DNA from: Croceifilum oryzae
Lineage (GTDB): Bacteria; Bacillota; Bacilli; Thermoactinomycetales; Thermoactinomycetaceae
Length of the DNA stretch: 64,000 bases
Reading direction: 5' to 3'
Assembly (NCBI RefSeq): GCF_030814315.1
Contig: NZ_JAUSUV010000003.1
Coordinates: forward strand, 62,001-126,000
In this document: piece by piece, positions 28,569 through 37,738 of the stretch
Position numbering within the stretch: position 1 is the stretch's first letter
Layout: every line of letters starts with the position of its first letter
The notes under the pieces: generated by a model
Databases searched by the model: none
What the model saw: only the letters and a program-made list of their open reading frames with translations
What the model was told of the DNA's origin: nothing
Translations under genes and position numbers: made by a program

Positions 28569-29228
28569 CTACTTGGTTTTATCAACGTATGCTTGGTAAG
28601 CCTTTTGTTCATCTTTAATTTGGCTTTCTAATTGGGTTCTAAGCTGTTCTAATTTCGCATACTCTTTCTGATCGATCTTGTGCATGCCCATCTTCCCTTG
28701 GCTTAGCTCAAGGTAAAAGTCATGCTCCTGCTTTAGTACAAGCTCACTTTGTTGATAGACTTGCTCTCTTTGATTCGTCGCTTTCTCAAATTGAGAGATG
28801 AGCTCGGTTGCAGAAGGACGGTAATCAGATGGAATTTCGTTTAGTTGCTTCTTTAACTCTGGAAAGGTGGTTTTACTTTTTGCAAGCTCTGTTTTTTGAA
28901 GTTCAGTTGTTTTTTGTTGTTCTTCAATTAATTGAACAATTTGTTTTAGTGCGTCCTTGTTGTCTTCAATCGCAGGCTTTAGTGCCAGAACCATGTCTTT
29001 TTCCTTTTTAAAGATTTCGGAAGACGTAGCAGATAATTCTCCGTATTTCAGATTACTTGTCTGTACTTGATTAATCTTTTTATTAAATTCTTGTAATGCT
29101 CCATTATGAAAAAAGAGCATATAAGCTACGGTTAACAAGACAGCTCCTATCCCGATCACTACTGATATAAGGGGTAACCTCTTTTTGAAATCGAACTTTC
29201 TATTTTCAACCCTATCTTTTCTGTTCAT
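28569..29228 (-). CDS. Membrane-anchored coiled-coil protein (YkyA-like)
   Basis: The 219 residues comprise a basic N-terminus, one membrane segment (about 19-40) and an external helical domain rich in Glu, Gln and Lys with heptad character. The shape and the phrase ELKKQLNEIPSDYRPS recall the YkyA/DUF putative cell-wall-binding proteins, but the lipobox of that family is replaced by a plain membrane anchor. Function unknown. AGAAGGTTT precedes the ATG. Confidence 0.6.
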   Translation of the reverse strand: MNRKDRVENRKFDFKKRLPLISVVIGIGAVLLTVAYMLFFHNGALQEFNKKINQVQTSNLKYGELSATSSEIFKKEKDMVLALKPAIEDNKDALKQIVQLIEEQQKTTELQKTELAKSKTTFPELKKQLNEIPSDYRPSATELISQFEKATNQREQVYQQSELVLKQEHDFYLELSQGKMGMHKIDQKEYAKLEQLRTQLESQIKDEQKAYQAYVDKTK

Positions 29229-29401
29229 AAGTAAACCTTCTTTTCTATAAAATATGATCTATAAATTATATACGATAATATTTTCTTATCTTGATTGATT
29301 TGAGGCATGAAAGTGAATTTTTTATCCTCTATACAGAATATAATATCCATATTTGGAAAAGTCATGAATCCTTAACGAATGATAATAACAAAATGTATGC
29401 G

Positions 29402-29419
29402 AATGAATGCTTATTCATG
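29402..29419. promoter_or_regulatory. ARG-box-like site upstream of the RocE-like permease
   Basis: On the minus strand the site reads CATGAATAAGCATTCATT, matching 14 of 18 bases of the AhrC/ArgR box CATGAATAAAAATTCAAG; its core ATGAAT-GCTT-ATTCAT is a perfect palindrome. A further half-site CATGAAT is at 29363-29369 and another at 29416-29422. Confidence 0.55.
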
Positions 29420-29511
29420 AATGGACATATGGTTAAATATAAGCTTGATACATATTGATCAAAATATAATTAGCTAGGGGAGAAAATCCATATATACTGG
29501 TATATAAGGAA

Positions 29512-29525
29512 AGAAAACGCTTACA
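29512..29525 (+). promoter_or_regulatory. Catabolite-responsive element (cre)
   Basis: AGAAAACGCTTACA fits the CcpA consensus TGWAANCGNTNWCA at 13 of 14 positions. It lies about 125 bases before the permease start, likely downstream of the promoter, which would give glucose repression. The remaining bases of 29229-29650 are AT-rich and hold no gene. Confidence 0.6.
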
Positions 29526-29650
29526 ATTTGGAGGCAAGAAGTTTTACAAAAAAAACCTGTATACAACAAATATAAATAAATATAAAATCATGCTAGTACT
29601 TATGAAACGACATAAATTTGACACTATCATTTATTAAGGGGAATCGAATT

Positions 29651-31090
29651 ATGATGGAGACAACTCAGAACGGTCTCAAACGTTCCATGAAAAGCCGTCA
29701 CTTGTTTATGATTGCACTTGGTGGAGTACTCGGAACGGGTTTCTTTAATATGTCAGGTTATGCAATCCAAACTGCTGGTCCACTTGGATCCGTATTGGCA
29801 TATTTAATTGGCGGACTCATTATGTATTTCGTAATGCTATGTTTAGGTGAATTATCGGTAGCGATGCCAACAGCAGGCTCTTTCCAAGAGTACTCAACCC
29901 GCTTTATCGGTCCGTCGCATGGCTTTGTAGTAGGCTGGTTGTATTGGCTAGGCTGGGCGGCAACAGTGGCCTTAGAGCTTGTGATGATTGGTGGAGCTAT
30001 GCAACGTTGGTTCCCGGATATTCATATTGTAATCTGGTCCATTTTATTTGGATCTGTGATGTTTTTAGTAAATGCATTCTCGGGACGTAGTTTTGCTGAA
30101 GCAGAGTTTTGGTTTGCAAGTATCAAGATCTCTGCGGTGGTATTGTTTATTCTCATTGGTGGAGCGGCTATGTTTGGCTTCATAGATATCAAAAGCGCAA
30201 GTTCAGCTCCGCTATTTTCTAATTTTACAAAAGACGGACTTTTCCCAACGGGGATTGGTTCTATCTTCGTTACGATGCTCGCGGTAAACTTCGCCTTCCA
30301 AGGAACCGAGTTAGTCGGGGTTGCAGCAGGCGAATCGAAGGATCCAGAACGTGTTATTCCACGTGCGATTCGTCAGACTGTATGGCGCACGATCTTATTC
30401 TTTGGATTAGCGATGACAGTACTAAACGCTATTGTACCGTTTAAGCAAGCCGGTGTACTCGAAAGTCCATTTGTTTTTGCACTCGAACAAATCGGCGTTC
30501 CCTATGCAGCTGACATTATGAACGGAGTCGTGTTAGTGGCTCTCCTTTCCGTAGCAAACTCGGGTCTATATGCATCAAGTCGTATGTTATATTCCTTATC
30601 GGGTAATAAAATGGCGCCAAAAGCATTTGGGAAAATTAATGCTTCAGGGGTACCATTTATCGCTTTGATAGTCAGCTTTGCAGTAGCAGCCCTTTCTTTC
30701 CTAACTTACTTCTTACCATCTGATAAAGTATATCAAGGACTGATGAATATCGCTGGTATGACTGCTATTCTCTCTTGGATCATGATCTGTGCATCTCAAT
30801 TCTTTTTCCGTCGTAAATATCTTGCGCAAGGCGGAAAAATAGAAGATCTAAAATATCGTACACCGCTGTATCCGTTTGTACCGATCTTTGGCTTCATTTG
30901 TTGTGTTGCTGTATTTGTAAGTAACTGGTTTGATGAAGCAACTAAGATCTATGTTCAATATGGTGTGCCTGCTGTGCTCGTGATGTACCTTGTTTACTTC
31001 TTATTTATGAGAAAGAATGGCGAGGAAATCAAGAAGCAGAAAGCGGATTTCATGCCGATTATTAACATAAAGAGAAACGAAAAGGCTTAA
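29651..31090 (+). CDS. rocE: Amino-acid permease, RocE-like (APC superfamily)
   Basis: The ATG at 29651 after AAGGGG gives 479 residues; a TTG at 29618 lacks a site. Twelve membrane segments are predicted. MKSRHLFMIALGGVLGTGFF, FAFQGTELVGVAAGESKDPE and KIEDLKYRTPLYP closely follow B. subtilis RocE. RocE imports arginine and ornithine. The upstream ARG-box-like palindrome supports arginine control and the cre site carbon control, as for the roc regulon. A close relative with another basic or branched substrate cannot be excluded. Confidence 0.78.
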   Translation: MMETTQNGLKRSMKSRHLFMIALGGVLGTGFFNMSGYAIQTAGPLGSVLAYLIGGLIMYFVMLCLGELSVAMPTAGSFQEYSTRFIGPSHGFVVGWLYWLGWAATVALELVMIGGAMQRWFPDIHIVIWSILFGSVMFLVNAFSGRSFAEAEFWFASIKISAVVLFILIGGAAMFGFIDIKSASSAPLFSNFTKDGLFPTGIGSIFVTMLAVNFAFQGTELVGVAAGESKDPERVIPRAIRQTVWRTILFFGLAMTVLNAIVPFKQAGVLESPFVFALEQIGVPYAADIMNGVVLVALLSVANSGLYASSRMLYSLSGNKMAPKAFGKINASGVPFIALIVSFAVAALSFLTYFLPSDKVYQGLMNIAGMTAILSWIMICASQFFFRRKYLAQGGKIEDLKYRTPLYPFVPIFGFICCVAVFVSNWFDEATKIYVQYGVPAVLVMYLVYFLFMRKNGEEIKKQKADFMPIINIKRNEKA

Positions 31091-31100
31091 TCGGATGAGA

Positions 31101-31150
31101 GAAAGAAAACCTTGCTATAGTTGTTTTGGGGCAATGTTTTCTTTCTTTTT
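31101..31150 (+). terminator. Terminator after the permease
   Basis: GAAAGAAAACCTTGC / GCAATGTTTTCTTTC, one mismatch in 15 bp, then TTTTT. A second weaker hairpin (AAGGGGC / AAGGCCCTT) follows at about 31176-31202. Confidence 0.8.
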
Positions 31151-31270
31151 GAATAGAAAATACATTGATGTAACAAGGGGCTTTCCAATGGAAGGCCCTT
31201 TGTCATGTTTGTAAGTAGGCTTCATTGGAGAAGATTGAGAGGAAGAGATTCATTTAGGAGGATGAATGGC

Positions 31271-31663
31271 ATGAGAAAGAAGTGGGCAATTGGTTTCCTA
31301 ACTTTCGCGTTATCCTTATCGCTTACAGCAAATGTGTTTGCATCAACAGCCTTTGTTGGTGATACACATCATGGTCCTTGGTATTCTGATAGTCTAGAGA
31401 ATCAGGGGGCATTTGGACCTATGAGTACCACTTCCTCAAAGTTGCGTTGGAATATCTATAAAAATGATCCTAGTAGCTCTGGGGGTCTATGCATGAAGGT
31501 ACAGCAGCAAAAAGACGGTGTTTGGTATGATACAAAGGATAAAAAATGTGGGATAAACATTACGATTACCCATAGAGCGTACCAAGGTACCCAATACAGG
31601 ATTAAAGTAACTCCTTCTTTTGGAGGAGCTCAATTTCAAGGTACTGTAGAAGAGATTAGATAG
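31271..31663 (+). CDS. Small secreted protein with two Cys, 130 aa
   Basis: Start at the ATG of MRKKWAIGFL with AGGAGG nine bases upstream; earlier in-frame starts would bury the signal peptide. Residues 1-24 are a signal peptide (cleavage near VFA/STAF). The mature domain is Gly/Ser/Thr rich with Cys in GLCMKV and KKCGIN, and ends GTQYRIKVTPSFGGAQFQGTVEEIR, reminiscent of the C-terminus of the protein at 1417. It is probably a beta-sandwich stabilised by one disulfide. Function unknown. Confidence 0.7.
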   Translation: MRKKWAIGFLTFALSLSLTANVFASTAFVGDTHHGPWYSDSLENQGAFGPMSTTSSKLRWNIYKNDPSSSGGLCMKVQQQKDGVWYDTKDKKCGINITITHRAYQGTQYRIKVTPSFGGAQFQGTVEEIR

Positions 31664-31840
31664 TGTAAGAGAAACTAGCCTTTCCGTTATATGATGAATC
31701 GTGTTGCACATGCCGAAGTGAGGGCCTCTATAATGGGGCTCCTTCTTTATGAAAAGGAGAGGTTACTGGTGAGGGGCTTTGCTAGAAGTGGTTCCTTTTT
31801 CGTATATATAATAGTATTCATTTGAATGTGTTTTTCCCTG

Positions 31841-31869
31841 TTGACATTTCTTTTTCTCCTCACTATACT
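31841..31869 (+). promoter_or_regulatory. Sigma-A promoter of the marR gene
   Basis: TTGACA at 31841-31846, exactly 17 bases, then TATACT at 31864-31869. The operator-like palindrome at 31873-31893 covers the expected transcription start. Confidence 0.75.
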
Positions 31870-31872
31870 ATT

Positions 31873-31893
31873 AATTAGCTAAGGAAACTAATT
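31873..31893. promoter_or_regulatory. MarR operator candidate 1 (ATTAG-N9-CTAAT)
   Basis: Inverted repeat AATTAG / CTAATT separated by nine bases, placed just after the -10 of marR. The same arms with the same spacing recur before the SDR gene at 32370-32388, which supports a common repressor. Confidence 0.6.
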
Positions 31894-31910
31894 GCGGAAG
31901 GGGTATTTTT

Positions 31911-32357
31911 GTGGAAGAACATTCGATTACCATCCCTCCTAACACGAGAGCCCGTTTAGGAGAAGTGCTATTACAGATATCAGACGATGTTCTAGATGCG
32001 ATAAATGTTACGCTGAAAGAATTCCAGATTTCTGAAAGCAAATTTGCTTTGCTCATGCTACTATTCAATACAAGAGTAGACCAGCCATTACAGCCGTCCG
32101 AAATTGCGGATTATCTAGGCATTAGAAGAGCATCTGTAACCAAACAATTAATTTGGTTAGAGGAACATCGGTTGATCACCAGGACCATCATTCCTGAGGA
32201 TCAGAGAAGGGTTCATGTAACCATAACCGAAGAAGGGTTTCGTCTTTTGAATCTCGCTTTACCACACTACTGGCAGACTTGCGCGAATCTCACTAACAAT
32301 TTAACAGAAGAAGAGACCGCTCGGTTGCTGGAATTACTAATCAAAATGGATATATAA
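31911..32357 (+). CDS. MarR-family transcriptional regulator
   Basis: GTG start after GGAAGGGG. The 148-residue protein has the winged helix typical of MarR: QPSEIADYLGIRRASVTKQLIWLEEHRLITR with the wing segment EDQRRVHVTITEEGF, and N- and C-terminal helices for dimerisation. It likely represses itself and the SDR gene downstream through the paired palindromes at 31873 and 32370. Ligand unknown. Confidence 0.88.
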   Translation: MEEHSITIPPNTRARLGEVLLQISDDVLDAINVTLKEFQISESKFALLMLLFNTRVDQPLQPSEIADYLGIRRASVTKQLIWLEEHRLITRTIIPEDQRRVHVTITEEGFRLLNLALPHYWQTCANLTNNLTEEETARLLELLIKMDI

Positions 32358-32369
32358 TTTTTTTACCCT

Positions 32370-32388
32370 ATTAGTTAGCTTGACTAAT
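32370..32388. promoter_or_regulatory. MarR operator candidate 2
   Basis: ATTAGTTAGCTTGACTAAT: perfect six-base arms ATTAGT / ACTAAT. Arms and spacing equal those of the site at 31873-31893. It lies between marR and the SDR gene, 26 bases before the SDR start. Confidence 0.6.
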
Positions 32389-32413
32389 TAAATAAACAAA
32401 AGGTGGAGTCTAT

Positions 32414-33181
32414 ATGAAAATGACAGGAAACACAATCCTCATTACTGGCGGAGGATCTGGGATCGGGTTGGCTTTTGCAGAACGTTTTATCAAGATGGGG
32501 AACAGAGTACTAATCTGCGGCAGACGTGAAGGCGCTCTGCAGAAAGCGAAAGAGCAATTTCCAAGTCTCATTACGTATACATGCGATTTGACAATCGAAT
32601 CCGAGCGGATCGCATTATTTGATTGGGTCATCACGAATCATCCAGAAGTAAATGTACTAGTCAACAATGCAGGAATCTTACAGCGTTTCAACGTGTTAAC
32701 AGCAGACGCGAGGGATAATTGGAGCCACTACAATCAAGAAATTACAGCTAATCTGGATGCTCCGATCCATCTTACTATGTTGCTCGCACCATTCTTTGCT
32801 AAAAAAGAAGAAGCGACGATTATAAATGTATCATCCGGGCTCGCCTTTACCCCTCTTGCTGTAACTCCGATCTATTCAGCTACTAAAGCGGCGATTCATT
32901 CTTTTACCATGAGCCTCAGACGCCAGCTCTCTGATACATCTGTAGAGGTGATTGAAGTCGTTCCACCAGCAGTTGCTACTGATTTAGGAGGAGAATGGCT
33001 TCGTACGCATGTAGAGCCATTACATGATTTTGCAGACGGCATTTTCAAAGGATTAGAAGCAGGAGAAGCGGAAATCGGATATAGCACTTCCGCAGAACGT
33101 TTGTGTATGTCTCGAGATCAACTAGACGGGTACGCAGAAAAAATGTACCACGCTATGAAAGATTCAATCGCATCGCTATAA
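32414..33181 (+). CDS. Short-chain dehydrogenase (DltE-like SDR)
   Basis: The 255-residue SDR has TGGGSGIG (cofactor), NNAG, and the catalytic Ser in INVSSG with Y-S-A-T-K. The overall pattern, with TMSLRRQLSDTSVEVIEVVPPAVATDLG, is that of the DltE/YvaG-like subgroup of NAD(P) oxidoreductases. Substrate unknown; control by the adjacent MarR suggests a response to a small hydrophobic or phenolic compound. AAAGGTGGAG precedes the ATG. Confidence 0.88.
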   Translation: MKMTGNTILITGGGSGIGLAFAERFIKMGNRVLICGRREGALQKAKEQFPSLITYTCDLTIESERIALFDWVITNHPEVNVLVNNAGILQRFNVLTADARDNWSHYNQEITANLDAPIHLTMLLAPFFAKKEEATIINVSSGLAFTPLAVTPIYSATKAAIHSFTMSLRRQLSDTSVEVIEVVPPAVATDLGGEWLRTHVEPLHDFADGIFKGLEAGEAEIGYSTSAERLCMSRDQLDGYAEKMYHAMKDSIASL

Positions 33182-33182
33182 C

Positions 33183-33232
33183 AAAAATTACCCCTTCACC
33201 TGATTGAAAACGTGTGGAGGGGTAATTTTTTA
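33183..33232 (+). terminator. Terminator after the SDR gene
   Basis: AAAAATTACCCC / GGGGTAATTTTT, 12-bp perfect stem, T-run. Confidence 0.85.
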
Positions 33233-33370
33233 AACAACGAAAAAAACTCAAATTCATGAGTAGGATCGAAAAGGGAGATAAGCTCTTTGGCTTTCGCCTC
33301 CTGTTACTTTATACTAATGATAAGTGATTAAAAATTGAAAATTACGATAGATGGAAAGGAGAAGTGTGAT

Positions 33371-33754
33371 ATGTATAAGAGCATGACGACGAATTTGATG
33401 GTGGAAAGTGTAGAGGAAACATTGGCTTTTTATCAGGAGATCTTAGGGTTTTCGCTTGTTACATCTGTGCCAAATGATAACGGACAGTTGCAATTTGCTA
33501 TCCTACAGAAGGACAAGCTTAGTTTAATGATTCAACAACGAGCAAGTCTGACTCAAGAATATCCAATCTTGGAGACGCCAAAGGTACAGCCGTCAGTAAG
33601 TCTATATATGGATGTGGATGATTTTGAGCATCTTTATACGGAGCTGCAGGGAAAGTGTAACGTCCTCTATGAACCGCATACAACATTCTACGGGGCAACT
33701 GAGTTTGCGATTGCGGATAATAATGGGTATGTGCTTACGTTTGCGAAAGCATAA
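33371..33754 (+). CDS. VOC-family (glyoxalase/bleomycin-resistance fold) protein
   Basis: The ATG at 33371 has GGAAAGGAG upstream; an earlier frame start at 33335 does not. The 127 residues contain the two beta-alpha-beta3 modules of a VOC protein: TTNLMVESVEETLAFYQEILGFSLV and SLYMDVDDFEHLYTEL...TEFAIADNNGYVLTFA. The metal ligands of glyoxalase I are not all obvious, so it may be a binding or antibiotic-resistance type protein. Substrate unknown. Confidence 0.82.
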   Translation: MYKSMTTNLMVESVEETLAFYQEILGFSLVTSVPNDNGQLQFAILQKDKLSLMIQQRASLTQEYPILETPKVQPSVSLYMDVDDFEHLYTELQGKCNVLYEPHTTFYGATEFAIADNNGYVLTFAKA

Positions 33755-33803
33755 AGAGAGAGATTCTTCACCTTGTAGATAGGGAAGAATCTCTCTCTTT
33801 TGC
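33753..33803 (+). terminator. Terminator after the VOC gene
   Basis: AAAGAGAGAGATTCTTC / GAAGAATCTCTCTCTT, 16-bp stem, TTT end. It may also serve the minus-strand gene ending at 33844. Confidence 0.85.
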
Positions 33804-33843
33804 TAATCATCCATACACTAGGTAGTTTGTGTCTAGAAGCTAC

Positions 33844-36174
33844 TTAATCTTTATATTTTGATACATCCCATACTTTTTTCGAATTTCCATCGTATAGAAC
33901 TGCTGTCTTGGGTTTGATTTTCTCACCGTTATAGTCAAAGTCTTTATTAGAGTAATTTACAATTACCTTCATATCTTCTCCAAACTCTGTACTTTGGACT
34001 AAACGGTCTTGGGATAACGTTTGAAATCGAGTCATTGGCTTGGTAACCGCTTTTTTATGGAACTCAGACCATGTGTTTGTATAGGACGTAATCATATCTT
34101 TATTTTTGCTCCATGTATTCTGGTCAAGATGATAGAGCGGTGGAACATTATACAGTAATTCGTTTAGCATTCGGTTTCCAACCTCATTTTTAATTTTGAG
34201 GCTTCCCCACTCCCAATGATGGCTTGTAATAACCGAATCATTATAGACTAACTTGTACAAAGGAAGTGAATACACGGGATCGATGTAGATAGATCTATAT
34301 TGTGATTTAATGGGTACCGACTTGCTGTATCTTTCAGGGATCGAGCCGTCTGGTGACCAGTATGCTCCTACATAATAAGGGCTTGTTTTATTTTCTCGCA
34401 TATCTGGATCACCCCATTTGATAACAGGTGTTTCGATACCATGTGCATATGAAATGACAGGACTAGCAAAATCATTGCCGCCTTCTGAGCCAATCACCAT
34501 TTGTTTTTCGTCTCGAATATAGCTCATTCTCTGCAATCTTGCCTTCATATCTTGTTCTTGTGTTGTAATGTGATTTGGCGAATAATCATCAAACACTTCA
34601 CCTGTCGCATCACAATCGATAAACCAAGAATTAAAGGAAACCCCATTCTTTAAGATTCCTGATACCCGTTGTTTGACACTCGGTAATGATAGAGTTGGAT
34701 TCAGCTTTCTACCTTTCCCTAAAAACCCACTTTCTTTTTGGCCATTTTTCTTTGTAATGGTTGCCTGTTCGTATAAGTTAGGATCATCAAATGAAGCTGT
34801 ATTCCAGCCCACATTTTTCTTCTCATGAATCGAGTGATAAGAGTCGTATGGACCTACTAGATATCCAGATTGATTGGCTTTTTGGACTAAATCTGGATTC
34901 ATTAATCCGTTCGCCCAGTTTTGCAAACCGATCCAAGCCTGTTTGATGCCTGAGCGCTTCATATCTTGGATCATGTCTGTGTCCTTTTTTCCCCATTCTT
35001 CGATGTCATCGATGGAATCGGTTAACACACTTTTCAGTAGCTTTTTATTCAATGTGTATAATTCTTGTTCGCTTAAGCGGCTAACACCGTTTTCGATCAT
35101 TTTCTTTGATTCGTCATCCATATTCTGAAAAACATCTTTGTTGTAAAGTTGCTCAAGTTTCAAGATGGTATTGAGTGAGCGTAAAATCGTATTTTTTTGG
35201 GATTGATCCATATAAGTTTGGTTCTTTATTTGACTGATTGTTTTCGTAAATTCAGTAGAACCATCTTGTGTATACTGTTTTAACAGTTGTTCGATCCAAG
35301 AAACCAATGGGTCCGTTAACTTTGTTTTTAGCTTCGCCCAATTGATATTCTCTTTGGTGAAGGCAAAGTCATTCCATAGATAAAAATGCGGAGCTCCATA
35401 CAGTTTTTCAATATTTGGATTTTCTTTTGCCTTCTCTTGGAGTGTTTTAAACTGACCGATTTCTTTTACATAATTTTTATATACCTGAGCGATCTCGACA
35501 GGATTGTTTTCTGTTACATATAGGCGGAAACTATATTCCTTCTTTGGATTAATAGAAGGAAACTCATGAACAAAACTAAATTTAATTTTGTCATCGGTTT
35601 GGAAGCGAATGGTATCATTAAACATATTCTCTGCGATGTAGACCATCGAGTACTTCTTGTTATTTAGGCCAAAGAATCTCATTGAAAAGCTAGATGAAAA
35701 CGACATTTCCTTCTCATCTTTGAGGTACTCTTTCCAATTTTTGTCATTATTTGGAATATATTTTCCTTCTCCTAGGGGTAACGTGTAATGATCTGCACTA
35801 ACTTTTGGCCACTCAAACTCTTTGGCTCCTGTGGATGTTAGCTTAATATCAAGATAGTGATCTTTTTTCTCAATGTTGAAATCCATTTTACTATCTGGAT
35901 AACTCCATGAGATGGATTGGCCTGTCTTTTTTAGATTCGTCACTTTCTGCTTAGGCAAAGGAAGAGATGCACTTTCTTTCACCCCATCTTTGTTGATAAC
36001 AATCTCGCCTGTTTCTGGATTTGCATCAAATCCAAAGTCCCGATATTGGAAATTAAAAGGCTGATTAACGTTTGCGCTTACTGTACTATTTTTTGTGTAA
36101 TAGATGATAACGCTCGTAATAGCAAGTGAAAAGATCAACATAGAGATGATCGAACGTTTTATTTTCTTTTTCAT
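33844..36174 (-). CDS. Secreted glycoside-hydrolase-like protein, 776 aa
   Basis: The ATG at 36174 has AAGGAGG eight bases upstream. A single N-terminal membrane segment (about residues 8-26) acts as signal or anchor. Residues 45-230 look like a beta-sandwich of the galactose-mutarotase kind; the rest includes a barrel-like part with SFNSWFIDCDATGEVFDDYSP and GSEGGNDFASPVISYAHGIE, which recall large glycosidases such as the GH101/DUF5696 group. The acidic residues in DCDATGE and GSEGG are candidate catalytic residues. Substrate unknown, possibly a host or cell-wall glycan. The two-component system follows upstream on the same strand and may control it. Confidence 0.55.
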   Translation of the reverse strand: MKKKIKRSIISMLIFSLAITSVIIYYTKNSTVSANVNQPFNFQYRDFGFDANPETGEIVINKDGVKESASLPLPKQKVTNLKKTGQSISWSYPDSKMDFNIEKKDHYLDIKLTSTGAKEFEWPKVSADHYTLPLGEGKYIPNNDKNWKEYLKDEKEMSFSSSFSMRFFGLNNKKYSMVYIAENMFNDTIRFQTDDKIKFSFVHEFPSINPKKEYSFRLYVTENNPVEIAQVYKNYVKEIGQFKTLQEKAKENPNIEKLYGAPHFYLWNDFAFTKENINWAKLKTKLTDPLVSWIEQLLKQYTQDGSTEFTKTISQIKNQTYMDQSQKNTILRSLNTILKLEQLYNKDVFQNMDDESKKMIENGVSRLSEQELYTLNKKLLKSVLTDSIDDIEEWGKKDTDMIQDMKRSGIKQAWIGLQNWANGLMNPDLVQKANQSGYLVGPYDSYHSIHEKKNVGWNTASFDDPNLYEQATITKKNGQKESGFLGKGRKLNPTLSLPSVKQRVSGILKNGVSFNSWFIDCDATGEVFDDYSPNHITTQEQDMKARLQRMSYIRDEKQMVIGSEGGNDFASPVISYAHGIETPVIKWGDPDMRENKTSPYYVGAYWSPDGSIPERYSKSVPIKSQYRSIYIDPVYSLPLYKLVYNDSVITSHHWEWGSLKIKNEVGNRMLNELLYNVPPLYHLDQNTWSKNKDMITSYTNTWSEFHKKAVTKPMTRFQTLSQDRLVQSTEFGEDMKVIVNYSNKDFDYNGEKIKPKTAVLYDGNSKKVWDVSKYKD

Positions 36175-36298
36175 TTTGAAGCCTCCTTCAGTTGATATCA
36201 CTATAAAGCCTCAATGTGACGCCATTGTTACATACAAGAAAAAGTTTCTATCTAGTTAAAGCTCTTAGTAGTTCTTTGAGTTTTCGTGCCCATAACAA

Positions 36299-36345
36299 AG
36301 AGGACTTGATTCCTCAGATCTACTGGGAATCAAGTCCTCTATTCG
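36299..36345 (-). terminator. Terminator after the two-component operon
   Basis: AGGACTTGATTCC / GGAATCAAGTCCT, 13-bp perfect stem, between the kinase stop at 36320 and the next gene; it overlaps the kinase 3' end by about 20 bases. Confidence 0.7.
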
Positions 36346-37738
36346 TTGTATCAAAGCTTTTTGGGAAATAGATATAAAACTGAATGCTTCCATCTAATAG
36401 CCTAATGCCATATTTTAGTTGATGACGTTGTAAGATAGATTGAACAATGGCCAACCCAAGCCCCGTTCCCGATTTATCTTTGTTGCGAGAGAGTTCGTTT
36501 ACATAAAAAGGCTCCCATATTCTGGCGATGTCCGTTGGATCTTGCAGGCTTGTTTGATTCTCTATTGTGAAGAGGACATCCTCATTTGTTTCATCAAATT
36601 TGACTCGAATCGTTGTTCCTTCTGTATATTTGATTGCATTGCTTACTAGATTATTTAACACTTTTTCGATTTTACTGGGATCTGCATATACTTGTATGGC
36701 GGGACTTATGGTTGTTTGGACATCAAGATAGATCTGTTTTTGTTGAATTTCAATTTGATGCTTCTCCAAACAAGAGTGAAAGAGTGAGATTAAATCAAAC
36801 TCCTTCTTTTTTAATTCTTCCCGTTCTACTCTCGAGAATTCTAATAGTTCATCGATCAAAGAGGATACGTTATCGATTTGCCTTAAAATCGTCTGAAGAT
36901 ATGTACCATCGTCCAGCCCATCTTGAATTCCTACAGAGTATGCTTTCATTAAAGCCAAAGGCGTTTTCAGTTCATGCGTGATATCAGACATAAACCGTTT
37001 TAGGTTTTGATTTTTCCTTTTCAAGTCATCGTGGGCTGTTTTGAGTTCATCGCTCATTTTGTTGATACTATCGGCTAAGTCTTCAATTTCATCATTGGTT
37101 TTTATATCCACTTTTTTGAAATCGAGACGAGAGATGTCTTGTGAAATATCCGTTAAGACCTTCAAAGGGTTTGTAATTTTGCGTGACCATATCCAAACCA
37201 AAAAGAGGAGAATGGAAATGGCAAATCCAAAAGTGTAAATCATAAATGAATTAATTACCTCAGCCGCTTCCCGAAAATGAACAATCGAAACACCCACAAC
37301 AATAAGCAAATTGTCCTTTTCGATCAAACTTGTTGAAAAACTCGACTTTAGCTTTCCTTGATCGTATAACACATATTGATTTTGTCCTTCTTTTACTTTG
37401 TGCAAAGTATCCTGGGTGATCCAAAATTTATTTAAATTGATTCGTTTCCGTGCTAGCTGTTCACGCAACTTCCAATTCAGATCTTCTTCATTATCTACTA
37501 TTTTTTCATATACAATGTTCACACTATACTTCTCTTCCAAATTAGCAATGAGTTCATCCAAATTTGGAGTAGGAGTCGTTTCGATTTCATGCGTTACGGC
37601 TTGTAACTCTTTTCTAATCTGGTACTTATAGTAATTGGGTAGAAAGAAATAGTTGGCCAGCATAGAAAGTGAAAAAAGTAACATGATAGAGATGGAAATG
37701 GTGATAGCTAGTTTTCTTCCGAGTTTATTCATCCACAT
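36320..37738 (-). CDS. Sensor histidine kinase
   Basis: The 472-residue protein has two membrane segments (about 10-33 and 165-185) enclosing an external sensor of about 130 residues, then a HAMP domain, the dimerisation helix with the phosphoacceptor H255 (SDITHELKTPLALMK), and the ATPase with N-box NNLVSNAIKYT and G-box GTGLGLAIV. It overlaps the response regulator gene by 14 bases. The signal is unknown; the neighbouring secreted glycosidase-like protein is a possible target of this system. Confidence 0.9.
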   Translation of the reverse strand: MWMNKLGRKLAITISISIMLLFSLSMLANYFFLPNYYKYQIRKELQAVTHEIETTPTPNLDELIANLEEKYSVNIVYEKIVDNEEDLNWKLREQLARKRINLNKFWITQDTLHKVKEGQNQYVLYDQGKLKSSFSTSLIEKDNLLIVVGVSIVHFREAAEVINSFMIYTFGFAISILLFLVWIWSRKITNPLKVLTDISQDISRLDFKKVDIKTNDEIEDLADSINKMSDELKTAHDDLKRKNQNLKRFMSDITHELKTPLALMKAYSVGIQDGLDDGTYLQTILRQIDNVSSLIDELLEFSRVEREELKKKEFDLISLFHSCLEKHQIEIQQKQIYLDVQTTISPAIQVYADPSKIEKVLNNLVSNAIKYTEGTTIRVKFDETNEDVLFTIENQTSLQDPTDIARIWEPFYVNELSRNKDKSGTGLGLAIVQSILQRHQLKYGIRLLDGSIQFYIYFPKSFDTTNRGLDSQ

